The notes under the pieces are model-generated. The model searched no databases. It saw only the letters and a list, made by a program, of their open reading frames with translations, and had not been told where the DNA came from. From positions 930,001-994,000 of the forward strand of contig JAHQRK010000014.1 of assembly GCA_019828595.1 (NCBI GenBank): 64,000 bases of DNA, written 5' to 3'. Source of the stretch: Aphanomyces cochlioides (taxonomy: Eukaryota > Oomycota > Saprolegniomycetes > Saprolegniales > Verrucalvaceae). A program made the translations under genes and the position numbers. Each line of letters starts with the position of its first letter. Within the stretch, counting starts at the first letter, position 1. This document shows positions 22,001 to 32,631 of this stretch, in pieces.

Positions 22001-23311
22001 TTAGACGTCACGACCTGCAGTCGCACAATTCGACGCGACTTCGACACTGAGCGTTGTCGACGTGAAGCTTTCGTCCAAACGCATGGCTTTGAGTTTCTTG
22101 TAGAGATTCCGTAGTTGCTCTTTGGATGCTCGACACGTCACGTTCTCAATGTCTTCCCAGTTCACAGGACGAGGACCACTTCTTCGCCGCACTGGTTCAT
22201 TCACAGGGCTCTTGATCCGAGTAAATGTATCCCGCAAGCTTCGACTCCTTGCGACTGCTCGATGATAGCTTTCGTCTTCCTCGTCTGATGCTTCTACGGG
22301 GATTATCTCAGTCATGAGCAAGACGTTGATCACAGTACCGCTTGATGTCGAGTCTTGTGCGATCTGTGCTGGCGGCGGCGCGTTCTTGACTGTGTTGACA
22401 GATCGAGTTGTGTAGAGGGATCGAGTTGTGCCCAAATGAACAATTAGCTCTGGTTCCTCCCGTTCTGGTGACCACAGAGGCTGCATCTGCATGTAATTCC
22501 GTTGGAGGAAATCTCTAATTCTGGCTGTGATGTTTGCCCTGCGTTTCAAGCCCTTCTTGACAAGCCATTGGGGGCTACTGCCGCAAAAGTCGATGTGCAA
22601 CACGTGCATGAATTGGAGAAATCCTGGCCGATGGGGGATCTCGACAAAGACAAACCCGGCGCGGAGGATGCGACCTCGCACAAGATCACATGCTTCGTTG
22701 AGTTCTGGGCATGCATTTGGCAGGAAAGCTGACTGATAGACACGAGCCCAGCCGGGAGCGCCTTTCACAGTAAAGTCGTCATGGAACTAAAGCCAGAGAT
22801 AATGACGATGGACCAAGCCAGTGAGCATTACCTCCAGTAAGCAAAAGTCACGAGGTTTCATCAAGCTCGACGGAGATTCGACTGCCATCCACTTGACACC
22901 GATGTAATTTCGAGGGTGCTCTGGGGTGGGTGCAGCCAATGTGTACAGGGAAGCGGCGTCGATGATTTCAGGGTAGAATGTAGCGCAGTGAGTCGCATAG
23001 TCCTCCCGCGTGTCCATTTTGAAAGTGGCGGCTGCTTGAGCAAGCGTCGCTTTGACAGTTGTGCTCGTGAGGATGGCCGTCGCTTTTGGAAAGAGTGGAT
23101 TCGCCGAGCCGAGGTATGTGCTTACTCCATTCGACGTCGAGTCGAGTGTCCATTTGGTGGGGCTGCCACCATCGAGCTGGCAATCCATGAGCACATCTTT
23201 GATCGCTTGGAAACCCTGTTGAATGAGCGTGGACTGGACGACTGGAGAAATCGGCGGACATCTAAAGTAGTCGAGTGGAAGGGGAAGCTTCGCTCGTGGG
23301 TACGCAGCCAT
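22001..23311 (-). CDS. START protein that has lost its FYVE finger
   Basis: Two exons (22832-23311 and 22001-22786; 45-nt intron at the family site) encode about 421 residues. The START portion is clear (LPLPLDYFRCPP, HPRNYIGVKWMA, PGWARVYQS), but exon 2 opens with Phe instead of the conserved Cys. Where paralogues carry the zinc finger, this protein has PPPAQIAQDSTSSGT and lacks the CxxC pairs on any frame. The shared C-terminal motif LRNLYKKLKAMRLDE is kept, so the finger was lost internally rather than by truncation. It probably still binds lipid but should not be recruited by PI3P. Confidence 0.82.
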
Positions 23312-24468
23312 GCTCTCTCAACCTGCCGTTCGAAATGAATATGGATGGGTTCAATTTGCCATCTCTGACGAAACACAATCCCCGATGACGGCTACGTATT
23401 TAGGAGCCTTCTCGCAGCCAAGCTCAAGCTGTTGGATCTTATGCAGTCGATCTATTACTCACTGAGCTTACAATCGACTTGGGATTCTTCTTTGATCGAT
23501 GGTCCTCGTGGTCATTTTCGATGATTGTTCTCCACGTTAGCTCCATGCCATCTCGTTTATTTGAATTAATACACAAAAAAGACTGCGCTATTTCGTGACA
23601 CGAAGATTTTCTTTTAAATACTCATTTTATCTTGAAATTACTATTGAATTAAATTTGTCTTGGTTTTTTAGTCATAATTAATGGGGTTTCATTGAATTAT
23701 TTTGAGCGAATTTATGGAGATGGGACAATTATCCAGATGGAATTATTCGAGCGATACTGCCCTATGTTAAAAAAAAATTCAGACCCACAACCAACGATCC
23801 ATGCTTGCAGCGTGGAAATGCCATCGCAAGTTTCAACGGTTTGCTTGTTGTGATTATAAAGGCCCAATCCAGGTTATTCGACATGAAGAGAACAATGAAA
23901 TTCAGTTGTGACGTCCAGACGACGTGGGCAGTGACAGTCGAGCCATGGTATATTGTGCGCTTTCTTCTTCCGTGTTGTGTTGTACTTCTCAATGTGAACA
24001 GATCTTAGCATATTCATCCTCTTGAAAGGTACGGGGCTTTCTTGATGTTCTCTCTTGATGTACAGCTCGACGGCATCGCGATTCCTATGGCAATGCTAGT
24101 GCTGCGCGAGCATTTGTTGAATCTGCTCGATTTGTTCGCTCTGCAGATTGCATTGTATCCATAACATAATATAATGGGATGATTTGATTGGCGCGATTCG
24201 ATTTAATTTCAATGTATTGAATCTGATTGGCTGAATCAAATTAAAGATTTAACAGAGACAAAATCGAGTGAGACTTTGATTTTTCGCGCCAACATGTTCG
24301 TCGCAGTTCATCGTTGCTGTTGAACATGGAGGAACAGGCCTGTCGCGACGTTCATCGCGCTCGTGACTGGAGTTCATCACGCCCTTCAACTCTACGATTT
24401 CCTACTGATTGCTGTCTTGGACTCGCTATCTCAACAGTCCTTGAACCACAAATACATCCCCAGTTTCT
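23312..24468. other. Intergenic region with CCAAT and CGCGCC motifs
   Basis: About 1.1 kb without a recognised gene. At 24220-24300 an inverted CCAAT (gattggctga) is followed by GATTTTTCGCGCC, a combination also seen at 13150-13185 upstream of the transposase relic. Short open frames at 24314-24617 in two frames may be remains of a gene but match nothing I know. Confidence 0.4.
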
Positions 24469-26352
24469 TCACGGAGTCGAGTCGAAAAATCCAAACTTGG
24501 CACAATCGTTACGGTCGAATTGACAAGCCGCATTGTAGCATTCCCAATCGCATCGTTTGTCGCCGACGAAAGAGCTCAGGCACAGCCGTGCACATTTGGC
24601 GTAGCAAGCGCTGTTGAGACTTTGACAGTACGGCGTGTCGTCCAAAATGACTTTTCTAGAGGCAACCAAAGAGGCAATACTGGACGGGACGGCAAAAATT
24701 GGATTCGAACTCAGCTCGATGGTTGTCAAGGTTGACGCGAGCGACCACGGCGCATCTTGTAACGCATTGGCACTTAGGTCTAGCTGCTTGAGTTTCTTGA
24801 GAGAACCTTCTGGCACAAGAGGAAATCTGGTCAGGTTGTTGCCGCGAAATTCAAGAGTTTGCAAATTTGGCAGCGCGACGATGGCGTCGGGGATCTCTGT
24901 CAAGTTGAGCGTTGGGAGAGCCAAGATGGACAAGCTCGTCCACGCATTAATGCACGAGAGAGGAACCGACGATAACCCAGGAGCTCCTTCGATACGCAGA
25001 GTGTCGAGGTATGAAGGCACATGGCTGCCACAGACAACGTCAGGGATGGTCGTCAGGTTGGAGTAGCGAATCGAGAGCATGCTGAGGCTGTCGGGCAGCT
25101 TGGAAGTGCCAGGTGCTGGCCATTGCTTCATGTTGGAGAAGAGGATCGAGTTCAAGTCCTTGAACGGAGCCAGGAGCTCGACGGGAATGCCATCTCGAAC
25201 GGGACAACGCGCGATCAAAATGTTCAACAGCGACGTTCCCATCAAGTCGGGGTTGAAAACGTTGTCCATCGTGAAATTCGCGTCCGTGGCTTGCGTCGCG
25301 CAGTTGACGAACGAGTAGACGCAGTTGCACTGGACGTCAAACCACGGCGCGACGCTCAAGACGCACGTCGTTGGACAAATCTCTCTCTTCCACATGGCCA
25401 AGCCAGCGCAGAGGAGGATGACAGCGCCCCAGATGAGGTTCACCACCAAGTAGAGAATCAACAGCCTGCAGTTGTTAAACTGCAGTCCAAATGAATCATT
25501 CAACCGTGCTTTTGACTCGATGGCGGACGTTGTCGTCGTTGTGGACGTCCGTGGTGGCCGCAACAGGTCGGCGAGGCGGCATACAGCGAGAAAGCTTGAG
25601 AGCTGCTGCGTCACCTTGGTCATGAGATCGAGCGGAGAGGAGACAACGAGGTAGCGGCCAAGGAGCATGATCGTCGTGATGAATGCCGAGTCGAGGCGGA
25701 GCTGAGGGTCCACAAAGACGTACTGGAATGCCCTTGACAAGTACAACCCGATGGGGAATGCCGTGGCGAGGACAAAGCTGAGCGCGCTCGCGATGAAGGA
25801 GACGAGCGACTTGCGCACGAACGTGTCGCTCGCAAAGAGGCACCATGGGATGACCAAGCAGTACAAGCTCGTCACGGCGGCAAAGCTAAAGGCGGCCATG
25901 TGGTCGACCAAGTAGAAGGACATGCGATAAGCTTGGTACGAATGACACACGACTTCGAACGAGTGGAAGAGCGGAAGCTGCTTGGATTCAGTCAGCCATT
26001 TCGCAAACGTCTGCACGCAGAGGACGCTCGCCCACGGTCCCCCGGCGGCAGGGGAGCCTCTGCGTCGTCGGCGAAACGTGCGCACGAGCCCATACGCATG
26101 AAGAAGACCAATGAAGCCCATGAGAACTCCAACGAGCTTGGGTTAATATGCCTGGACGGCTTGGAGATCTCTCGGAGTCGAAACCATGTAGAGCATGCAA
26201 TACAAAGTGAAGTCGATGGCGCAAAAGACTTGTTTGAATCGCGCGAGGAAGAGCGTCGGCTTTGAAAAGTTGATGCGCGGCACGAGGGAGCTGTCCTTGG
26301 CGGACTTTCGCCCTCGGTTGGCCGACGCCGGAGGAGGTCCTGGCACGATCAT
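24469..26352 (-). pseudogene. Membrane LRR/Notch-repeat protein gene with one in-frame stop
   Basis: This gene would encode a multi-pass membrane protein: several hydrophobic segments in the first half (for example LYCLVIPWCLFA, LLILYLVVNLIWGAVILLCAGLAMW), then leucine-rich repeats (SMLSIRYSNLTTIPDV, LQTLEFRGNNLTRFPLV, LKQLDLSANALQDAP), and a C-terminal LNR/Notch-type module CARLCLSSFVGDKRCDWECY then NAACQFDRNDC. The start at 26352 is set by comparison with the paralogue at 36.7 kb. A TAA at 26143-26145 interrupts the frame where the paralogue has CAA (Gln), with the same frame on both sides, so a single C-to-T change explains it. The alternatives are a start at 26121 (550 residues, missing the first segment) or an assembly error. 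Function is unknown; LRR plus LNR suggests a surface protein. Confidence 0.75.
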
Positions 26353-26569
26353 CACTGGCTTGAAAACTTTTTTTGGACACCCGACAGTTTCAACTGGGAG
26401 CGCAGGGAGAAGATCCACACGCCATTGATAACTGCAGACGTCCGCAAGGATGCCGCTAGCAGCCAACGCCGTCACGAGGCGGCTCTCATGCGTCGGAATT
26501 GACACTCCACTCGCCTTTCCGATCGCATTGTCTCGCATGCGTGTGGATATATCACGTTGTAACACCAAG

Positions 26570-27136
26570 AGATGCTATGTCCCGACGACAGTGGTTGGAC
26601 ACGTTCGTCGGCGCAACCTGGAGCAGCGTGAGTCGCTAGTTCTCGTCGCAATGGAAGCGCGAGCCAAGAACGTCCTTATGAACTGTATAAACACGGAGGA
26701 CGAGGGGGGAGATATGGCGCCTGCTCCGTCTCGCCTGGTGTAACAAGGTAGGAAGCAACCGCCGCCATGGTCAAGAAGACTACTACTCTGGATTTTAATA
26801 TAAGCCGGTTTTCCATCTGAGGTGTATAATTTTATAAAGTGAACTCAAATTGCTTTGTACTAGTATTGGGTATTTTTCGACAAATCACATCGTGAAGGTT
26901 GTAATGGTTCTCGCGAAATCAACGCCTTTTGTCCAATGGATGATGAGAAATTGAAAACCACTTTCACATACAATTTTCAAGTGATTCACAGTAGTGATTT
27001 GGATTGTCCAACAGTTTCATGGATATAGTACTACTATTTTTATATAAAATTTGTATTATCCATTCTTTAGTAGATACTATTCTGAACAAGTAGATACTAC
27101 TAAAAACATCTGGGGCACAGTAATCAGGCAGTCATA
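26570..27136. other. Intergenic region without a recognised gene
   Basis: An AT-rich stretch leads into a MITE. A TAGTACTACTATTTTTATAT block and related TAGATACTACT repeats near 27025-27105 look like repeat debris. Nothing else was found. Confidence 0.4.
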
Positions 27137-27740
27137 TATGAGACCCCGGCAGACAAAATGATGCTTATGGGTTTTGATGAAGTTCGAGTTAACTACGAAG
27201 TGCGATAGAGCATTGTTTCAGCTACATTTCGATGGTCTAAGACCTCCAGAAGTCGTAGTGGTTACGAAGATATCGCCTTCGGCGAGATTGGCATACCGCA
27301 ATTTTCAATTTTGTCGAAAAAAATTTCTTTACACCATTGGATAATATTTGGCATGGTCTATTGAATACTGGCATCCGATTGGCTTGAAACGCACTGGAAG
27401 ATGCTCAAAACACAGAAAATAGATTTTTAACCGGATTATCCGGAAAATATTTTGACGAAATTTTGGATGAAATTGTCTTCGCTTGAGCTGTTGAGTCATT
27501 CCAATATTCACTCTTGTCCGAGTCTTCAGCACACCAGGCCAACCCATTGCCACCTTGATCACTCGTGTTGTTCTATTGCCTGGAATATAATGATTTCTGT
27601 AGTTAATGTCAATTTCTTTCCAAGGCCATTTTCTCAAAAGAAGTGGATGATGATAACAGAGTGGTACTCCGGCTTCAAAGTTGATTTTCTCAAAAGTCGA
27701 AAAATGGCCTAACTATCATTTTGTTTGCCGGGGTCTCATA
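27137..27740. mobile_element. 604-bp MITE with 26-bp inverted ends
   Basis: The left end TATGAGACCCCGGCAGACAA (then AATGAT) at 27137-27162 and the right end at 27715-27740 are reverse complements with one mismatch. There is no coding capacity. Flanks are AT-rich and I could not decide on a target duplication. It carries one copy of the ATCCGGATAA-like motif (TTATCCGGAAAA near 27436). Confidence 0.75.
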
Positions 27741-27857
27741 TTATGCATTCTATTGGACTGGGCTATCGAATCGAATCGACTTGCCAGAATCGACTAGCAA
27801 TCGACTGGCCAATCATGTATCAGTATTTCAATATTTTGACCAATCAAATCACTTTAA

Positions 27858-28001
27858 TTATATCACTTGGGAAAGGCCGTGGGGAAAGGCCATGATGGAC
27901 GCTGACTCGCGGAAGATACGCGCGGCGTCTTGACGCTTCATAGCGAGGTTGTATTGGGCGTAGAAATCATGCATGACGGTATTCTGGGATGTAGGTACCA
28001 T
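27858..28001 (-). CDS. Possible 47-residue small protein
   Basis: A short open frame starts MVPTSQNTVMHDFYAQYNLA and continues with MKRQDAARIFRESAS. Its codon composition resembles the coding regions nearby rather than the AT-rich flanks. It is divergent from another short basic open frame at 28237. I recognise no family, and it may be an exon of a longer gene or chance. Confidence 0.25.
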   Translation of the reverse strand: MVPTSQNTVMHDFYAQYNLAMKRQDAARIFRESASIMAFPHGLSQVI

Positions 28002-28236
28002 TGCTAGGAAGAAATTGTACTTAACTTTGTATACTATACAATATTGCATATTAAATTTAGCATAGTAGATTGCTATGCGATTTGGCCAATGACCTGCCAA
28101 GTCCACATTTCACTGAAAAGGAATACAAACTTCTATATAATTGACGTTTGAAACCTGCTTATATTTTGTTCCACGATCCGACGACAAACCTTGCTTATAT
28201 TAAAATCCAGAGTAGTACGGGGTTGGCATTACACAC

Positions 28237-28410
28237 ATGGCGATAAAAAGGACTTTGGGCAGACAGGCGGCGCGCCGTGCCAGCAGACGCGCGCATCGCC
28301 GCCAGGCCCCTCTCGAATTCAAGAAGCCTCTGACTATCTCGACAGCGGAGGAGATGCGCAATCGATGGATGAAATTCGTTGATGTGGCGAGTGACCGCTC
28401 CTTCTTGTAA
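28237..28410 (+). CDS. Possible 57-residue basic protein
   Basis: The open frame runs from ATG 28237 to TAA 28410. The N-terminal half is very Arg/Ala-rich (GRQAARRASRRAHRRQAPLE) and the C-terminal half is mixed (STAEEMRNRWMKFVDVAS). The Arg/Ala-rich start without acidic residues would suit a mitochondrial targeting peptide or a nucleic-acid-binding protein. GC content rises sharply across it compared with the flanks, which supports coding. No family was recognised. Confidence 0.35.
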   Translation: MAIKRTLGRQAARRASRRAHRRQAPLEFKKPLTISTAEEMRNRWMKFVDVASDRSFL

Positions 28411-29082
28411 TCATATCACGTCATGCCGCGTTGGCAAATCAGAGCGTGAAGCTCCAACTTGTTTCATGAAATGACACGAGCTCGTCAACGCCGCGATGTC
28501 GTTCCAGCGTCGCGGCGAGGCTTCCAAATGCATCTTTTATCGCCGCGGGTGCGACCACAATGGATTGATTGTTCCACTTGCATGAATGCATGTGCTACTT
28601 ACAATCCCTTGCAACTCTATTCCATGCGTCTGTGGCGGCCACCAAAGCGTCTCGCAGCGGCAATCGAGCGTCGCGTCGACGACTGTTCCGATCGCGAAAA
28701 CACGCTTCAACCTTTTTTTTTCCAACGAACGTATCGTGCTCGTCAACTCTGACCCTGATCAGAGAGAAGGAGAAACATCGGCAAGGAGAGCGACAAAGAG
28801 CTGATCGTGCACTGTACTCGGTAGTTCCACTGCGAGAGTCGCACCCATCTCCACATGGAGGCGGCAGCTGGCCTGACCCATGTCCGTTGGTGTCCTTGAT
28901 TGGCTGCGTAATCGTCTAGCGTCACTCCAACACGACTCTGCTCGCCGCCGCCGCCTCCTTCTCTTTCTTGAATCTGGGAAGGTCAGGTCCACTCTCTGAA
29001 CGTTCAACAAACGTTGGAGAGGCAGAAGCCAGACGACGACGACGGGAGCAGAGTTGACGCTGTGTTGGTGCCATTTTTGAAA
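28411..29082. other. Upstream region of the zinc-finger gene
   Basis: Moderately GC-rich with overlapping open frames on both strands, but no recognisable domain. The open frame of the next gene begins at 29014, with its first plausible ATG-plus-domain start at 29083. Confidence 0.35.
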
Positions 29083-29664
29083 ATGACAACGCAGTGCTTT
29101 TTCAACCACTGTCCGCTCCCCGCGACGAATGTCCAAGGCGTGTTCAAGTGCGCGAATCATCGGTACCGCGCGAAATGCAAAGTCGACGCGTGTCCGAATC
29201 AAGCATATGCACGGAGCATGTGTGTCCGTCACGGCGGCAAAGCGAAATGCAAAGTCGATCGGTGTCAGTCGAAATGCCGCGTCGGCGAATATTGCATCCG
29301 CCATGGCCCGACCGCCAGTCGACCGCGATGCTCCGAAGTCGGCTGCGATAAATTAGCACAAGCGAGCGGCAAGTGTACGCACCATGGCGGCGGTCGGTTC
29401 TGCAAACGAGAAGGATGCTTCTCGAGAGGGCAACACAATGGCTTGTGCAGCTTTCACTTTCAAATCGAACAGCGACAAGCCGCCGCCGCCCATCCTGCCG
29501 AGCCCACAACGACGACAACGACCTCGGCCATATCGACAGACGAATCGGCGCTCTGGGCGCTGCTGGAAAACAGTTCATGGGACGACCAAGGCTGTTCGAC
29601 CGAAGTCGCGCTCATGCTCGATCTCTTTGATCCGATCTTACTCTCTGGCTGTGGCGATCTGTAA
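29083..29664 (+). CDS. Cys/His repeat protein, WRKY19-like zinc finger
   Basis: The protein of about 193 residues has five short repeats of the form CxxxxCxxxA...GxCxxHGG, for example KCKVDACPNQAYARSMCVRH, RCSEVGCDKLAQASGKCTHH and FCKREGCFSRGQHNGLCSFH. This repeat is called the WRKY19-like zinc finger in plants and oomycetes. Its ligand order (C, C, C, H) would bind one zinc per repeat. The C-terminal 60 residues are Thr/Ala-rich, then acidic and hydrophobic (ALWALLENSSWDDQ), resembling an activation region. The ATG at 29083 is chosen because the first repeat follows at once; the frame is open upstream to 29014. It is likely nuclear, perhaps a transcription factor. Confidence 0.75.
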   Translation: MTTQCFFNHCPLPATNVQGVFKCANHRYRAKCKVDACPNQAYARSMCVRHGGKAKCKVDRCQSKCRVGEYCIRHGPTASRPRCSEVGCDKLAQASGKCTHHGGGRFCKREGCFSRGQHNGLCSFHFQIEQRQAAAAHPAEPTTTTTTSAISTDESALWALLENSSWDDQGCSTEVALMLDLFDPILLSGCGDL

Positions 29665-30184
29665 TTGTAATAATTCGAACATGTTGTAATCTTTCTCGTG
29701 GCTTTGTCGACCAAGATGGAGGAAAGATGCGCCGGCCAGACGGCCATCGATGGCGGAAACTTCAACGGAAGCGCAACGTTCTCGGCAGCGAATGGCAACG
29801 CGTGCGATGATGTCGTCTTGTCACAGCGTCGTTCCTGCGATTTGTTGAGTCCTCGAGTGGGCTTTGCAGTCAAGAGTCCAGCAACAAATCATCGCAGAGT
29901 GGCTCCGAAAATAGTTATTTATTCAATTTTTCAAAAATGAAAAATAAATATATTCATCTTCCAAGTCGGTAGAAATAAATATATATTTGACGATATATGC
30001 AAAATATATATTCTCAATATTCGTGGTTCAATTAAATTGTCCGGTCAGGACTGGAGGTCCGTATACAAATAACTCAACATTTTTTTGGTTTAGGACCAAG
30101 TGAAAATATCTCATTTATAAAGTATAAGCCAATCACAACGTGCTTTTTGCTCCGTGGCTTCTGACCTATTGTGGAGATTCAGCC
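29665..30184. other. AT-rich spacer before the Crypton
   Basis: About 29940-30020 carries two AAATAAATATAT-type runs and TATATATTCTCAATA, resembling 34370-34445 on the far side of the Crypton/SET region in the same orientation. AAGCCAATCAC occurs near 30128. No gene was recognised. Confidence 0.4.
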
Positions 30185-31939
30185 ATGCGGAATGTACGGT
30201 CGCCGAGAGCACAGGGTGCACACTCATTACGTAGTGCGGTCGATGAAATGGAAGCCCACACAGAATTAGTTTTGCAGCAACATCTACGCGAACAAGAAGC
30301 CCTACTGCGAGTTCGCACCCGCAGAAATGACGTTCGTCCAGTCAACGCAAAAAACAATACGCTCCACGACAGAAGGAATACATTGAATGGTGTTTTGGCA
30401 AGAACTACCAGAATGATACCGTCACACCGGGACGAGTGGTTTTGTTTCTGACTGAGATGCAAGAAAGGCCCTACTGGACGAAAGCGGAAGGTCGATGAAA
30501 CACACGAAATGCAGAACGCTACAGCCGAAACCACATTGCGTCAAACTAACACCCCGGATGCACAGTCCATTGGTTATCCAACACTCGCAGCGTATGTGAA
30601 TGCTCTCATGGACTTGTGGAAAGTCCAGTACGAGCTAGATCAGACTGACAGAGTCCCCATTCGCCCCGCAGCTATGAAGGAATTATTGAAGTTGAAGCAG
30701 ATGGTCATGGTAGACGAAGAGAACTCTACATTCAAAGACCGCGGAATCGGTACAATGGTTGATTCAGTGGACCAGACGTCGCTTCGAGAAGTGGCAGACA
30801 AGTTCTTTTCTGAAATGACGGAGGTCGGGCTCAAACATCGCGCTGACAATCTCATGACTTATGCTCTGGACACTCGTGGCGATAATATTCGCCGCCTCAA
30901 ACTTTCCAACATTGGTTTCATAGTTTTTGAAAACGAAGGCGTCGCTGGGGCCAATTTATTCAGATGTGTGTGGCGAAGGTCGAAAAAAACCCAGTTCGGC
31001 AACGTTGAGGAGTCAACATTTATGCGTCATAAAGATGTGACCCGTTGCCCTTTTGGTGCACTTGGTTTGTATTTATTCTTTCGCTGGCGTATTGGTGGCG
31101 AGCCTTGTCCAGATCTTTCTGATCCAGAATTGTGGTACGATATCTATGCATTAAAGGGTGCGAGTCCCAAGACACCAATGAAGTATTCGCACCCGTATCA
31201 AGCGATAAAGAAACAGCACGAATCTCTCGGGCTTCAGTCAACCTCCAAAACGAAAGCAGGAAGAAAATCTGCTGCTGTTACAGCAGAAGATGAAGGTGCA
31301 AGGGGACATTTGGTTGATAAGCACGGACACTGGGCCACTCGAACCCGAGACGGCTCCTACGCAAATCACGTGGTGCCATGGGAAACAGTTCGAACGCTAG
31401 CCGGTTTCGGACCCGAAAAAGGTCGATAGTATGTTGAAAGAGCCATGGTGGCAGTACCCAAAGACCTACAATGTATGGTGTTCCCATGGATTAAATCCGC
31501 GCGTGTAGCGATGAATCTCAAGCGAAGAGACATAGCTGGTGAAAGTTTTTTGCGTCTGATGGAGTACATGCGTGTCGTGATACTCCAAGACGCAGCACTT
31601 CTCATTCGAATCCCTGGATACAACCAGCACCCCGTCTATCAAATGCCAATATTCACAAACAGCGCATTTATTTCATTCCAACAGCAATTGATAATGGCGG
31701 TTGAAACAGCGGTAGCACCAGAGGTCATGGCTATTGAGAAAGCCATGCCACTAGATGCAGATTCGCTCCAAAATGTGCGCCAAGACACAGCTCCCATTCA
31801 TCGTGAATTGTCCCAGGTCACATTGGGTCTGCGCAAGGTTCAAGAAGTCGTAGAAAACATGGCCAGAAAATGTTGCGACAACACCAACCTCGTTCGACAG
31901 CAAGTTGTGGGGGCACTTCAGCAAGCAATTGATGGATAG
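30185..31939 (+). pseudogene. Crypton tyrosine recombinase, broken by frameshifts and one stop
   Basis: The longest intact piece (30509-31429, 306 residues) contains a tyrosine-recombinase core. The first Arg is in RGDNIRRLKLSNIGF, a His...Trp pair is in GHLVDKHGHWATRTR, and the Tyr nucleophile is probably the Y of DGSYANHVVPW. A TAG at 31427-31429 ends it, but the same frame continues (31445-31939) with YVERAMVAVPKDL, MVFPWIKSA and VVILQDAALL, normal for the part after the core. Upstream, the N-terminal similarity (APRQKEYIEWCFGKNYQ, TPGRVVLFLTEMQ) lies in a different frame from both the start segment (from 30185) and the core, so at least two frameshifts are needed. One of them is near an A6 run around 30348. 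No GT-AG introns fit. Confidence 0.78.
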
Positions 31940-32039
31940 GCAGCGGCGCCTACCAATCAACAATTCACAAATGACTGCTCGGCTGTCATAACTCAGTCTT
32001 GTAGCACCCTCACCTAAAAGCATCGTGTGTGGTCTAACC

Positions 32040-32408
32040 ATGTCCAGGTCAATCGATACTGTTCGTCTTGCTTGGAAGGAATATCAAGTTGGCCTCAATG
32101 GAGCCCCTGCTCTGAAGGATCTCGAACTGCAACATGGTGCAAAATGGCGCTCTACTGACGTAGAGCGCAAGTTCTTTCAACGAAGAAAACCATTGTATAC
32201 AGCAATCGAACAACTAATGGCTGAAGGTATGGAGGAGGCTTGCGCCGTATCGCTGTTGGAGGAGTTGTTAAATAATCTCAAGCGAAGCAAGCAAGTCAAG
32301 CATATGCGCGGCTACTGCGACTTCATCAAATGCAAAATCAACGCAGTTTCTTCAAGTGGAACGACTTTGAAGAGCATTTTGGATATATCGTGTGACCCAG
32401 TTGTATAA
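32040..32408 (+). CDS. GCR1_C-like DNA-binding domain of the Crypton
   Basis: The 122-residue frame from ATG 32040 contains VRLAWKEYQVGLNGAPALKD, HGAKWRSTDVERKFFQRRKP and AIEQLMAEGMEEACAVSLLE, the pattern of the GCR1_C domain that follows the recombinase in many Cryptons. The frame is open upstream to a TAA near 31987. It is offset from the recombinase frame that ends at 31939, so it is either a separate product or the displaced C-terminus of a once-fused protein. Confidence 0.72.
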   Translation: MSRSIDTVRLAWKEYQVGLNGAPALKDLELQHGAKWRSTDVERKFFQRRKPLYTAIEQLMAEGMEEACAVSLLEELLNNLKRSKQVKHMRGYCDFIKCKINAVSSSGTTLKSILDISCDPVV

Positions 32409-32488
32409 TCCTTTTGTTAATACATGGCCTCCTGCACCGACGATCTCATTGATCTCGATCTTTTGTGTCTCTCACTTCATTTTATATT

Positions 32489-32612
32489 GATCTGGCACAT
32501 TTGATGAATATACTGAAATCAAGTCTATTCAACTAATCAAACAAACACAGTAAACTCAGTCATTGTTCACTTGTTTGATTTGGCACATTTGAGGAGTATA
32601 CTGAAATCAAAT
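32489..32612 (+). repeat. Short direct repeat between Crypton and SET gene
   Basis: GATCTGGCACATTTGATGAA and the following TATACTGAAATCAAGT at about 32489-32524 recur with few changes at about 32577-32612 (GATTTGGCACATTTGAGGAG, TATACTGAAATCAAAT). The two copies are about 87 bp apart, in the 220-bp gap between convergent genes. Confidence 0.75.
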
Positions 32613-32631
32613 GAAATTGTATTGAAATCTG

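Larger units (their letters stand above)
30185..32408 (+). mobile_element. Damaged Crypton (tyrosine recombinase element)
   Basis: The region encodes, in order, the N-terminal, catalytic and post-catalytic parts of a Crypton tyrosine recombinase and a GCR1_C-like DNA-binding domain, all on the plus strand but broken by small lesions. Cryptons insert by tyrosine recombination and lack inverted repeats, so the element ends cannot be read from the sequence; the limits given are the coding limits. Confidence 0.8.

Noticed and set aside
28759..29304. 181-residue minus-strand frame overlapping the zinc-finger gene
   Set aside because: It is the antisense shadow of the Cys/His repeats. The plus-strand frame shows regular zinc-ligand spacing.
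30340..30500. Introns explaining the frame changes in the Crypton recombinase
   Set aside because: No GT-AG pair of plausible length joins the frames, whereas introns elsewhere in the window are easy to find at 42-58 nt. Frameshifts are simpler.
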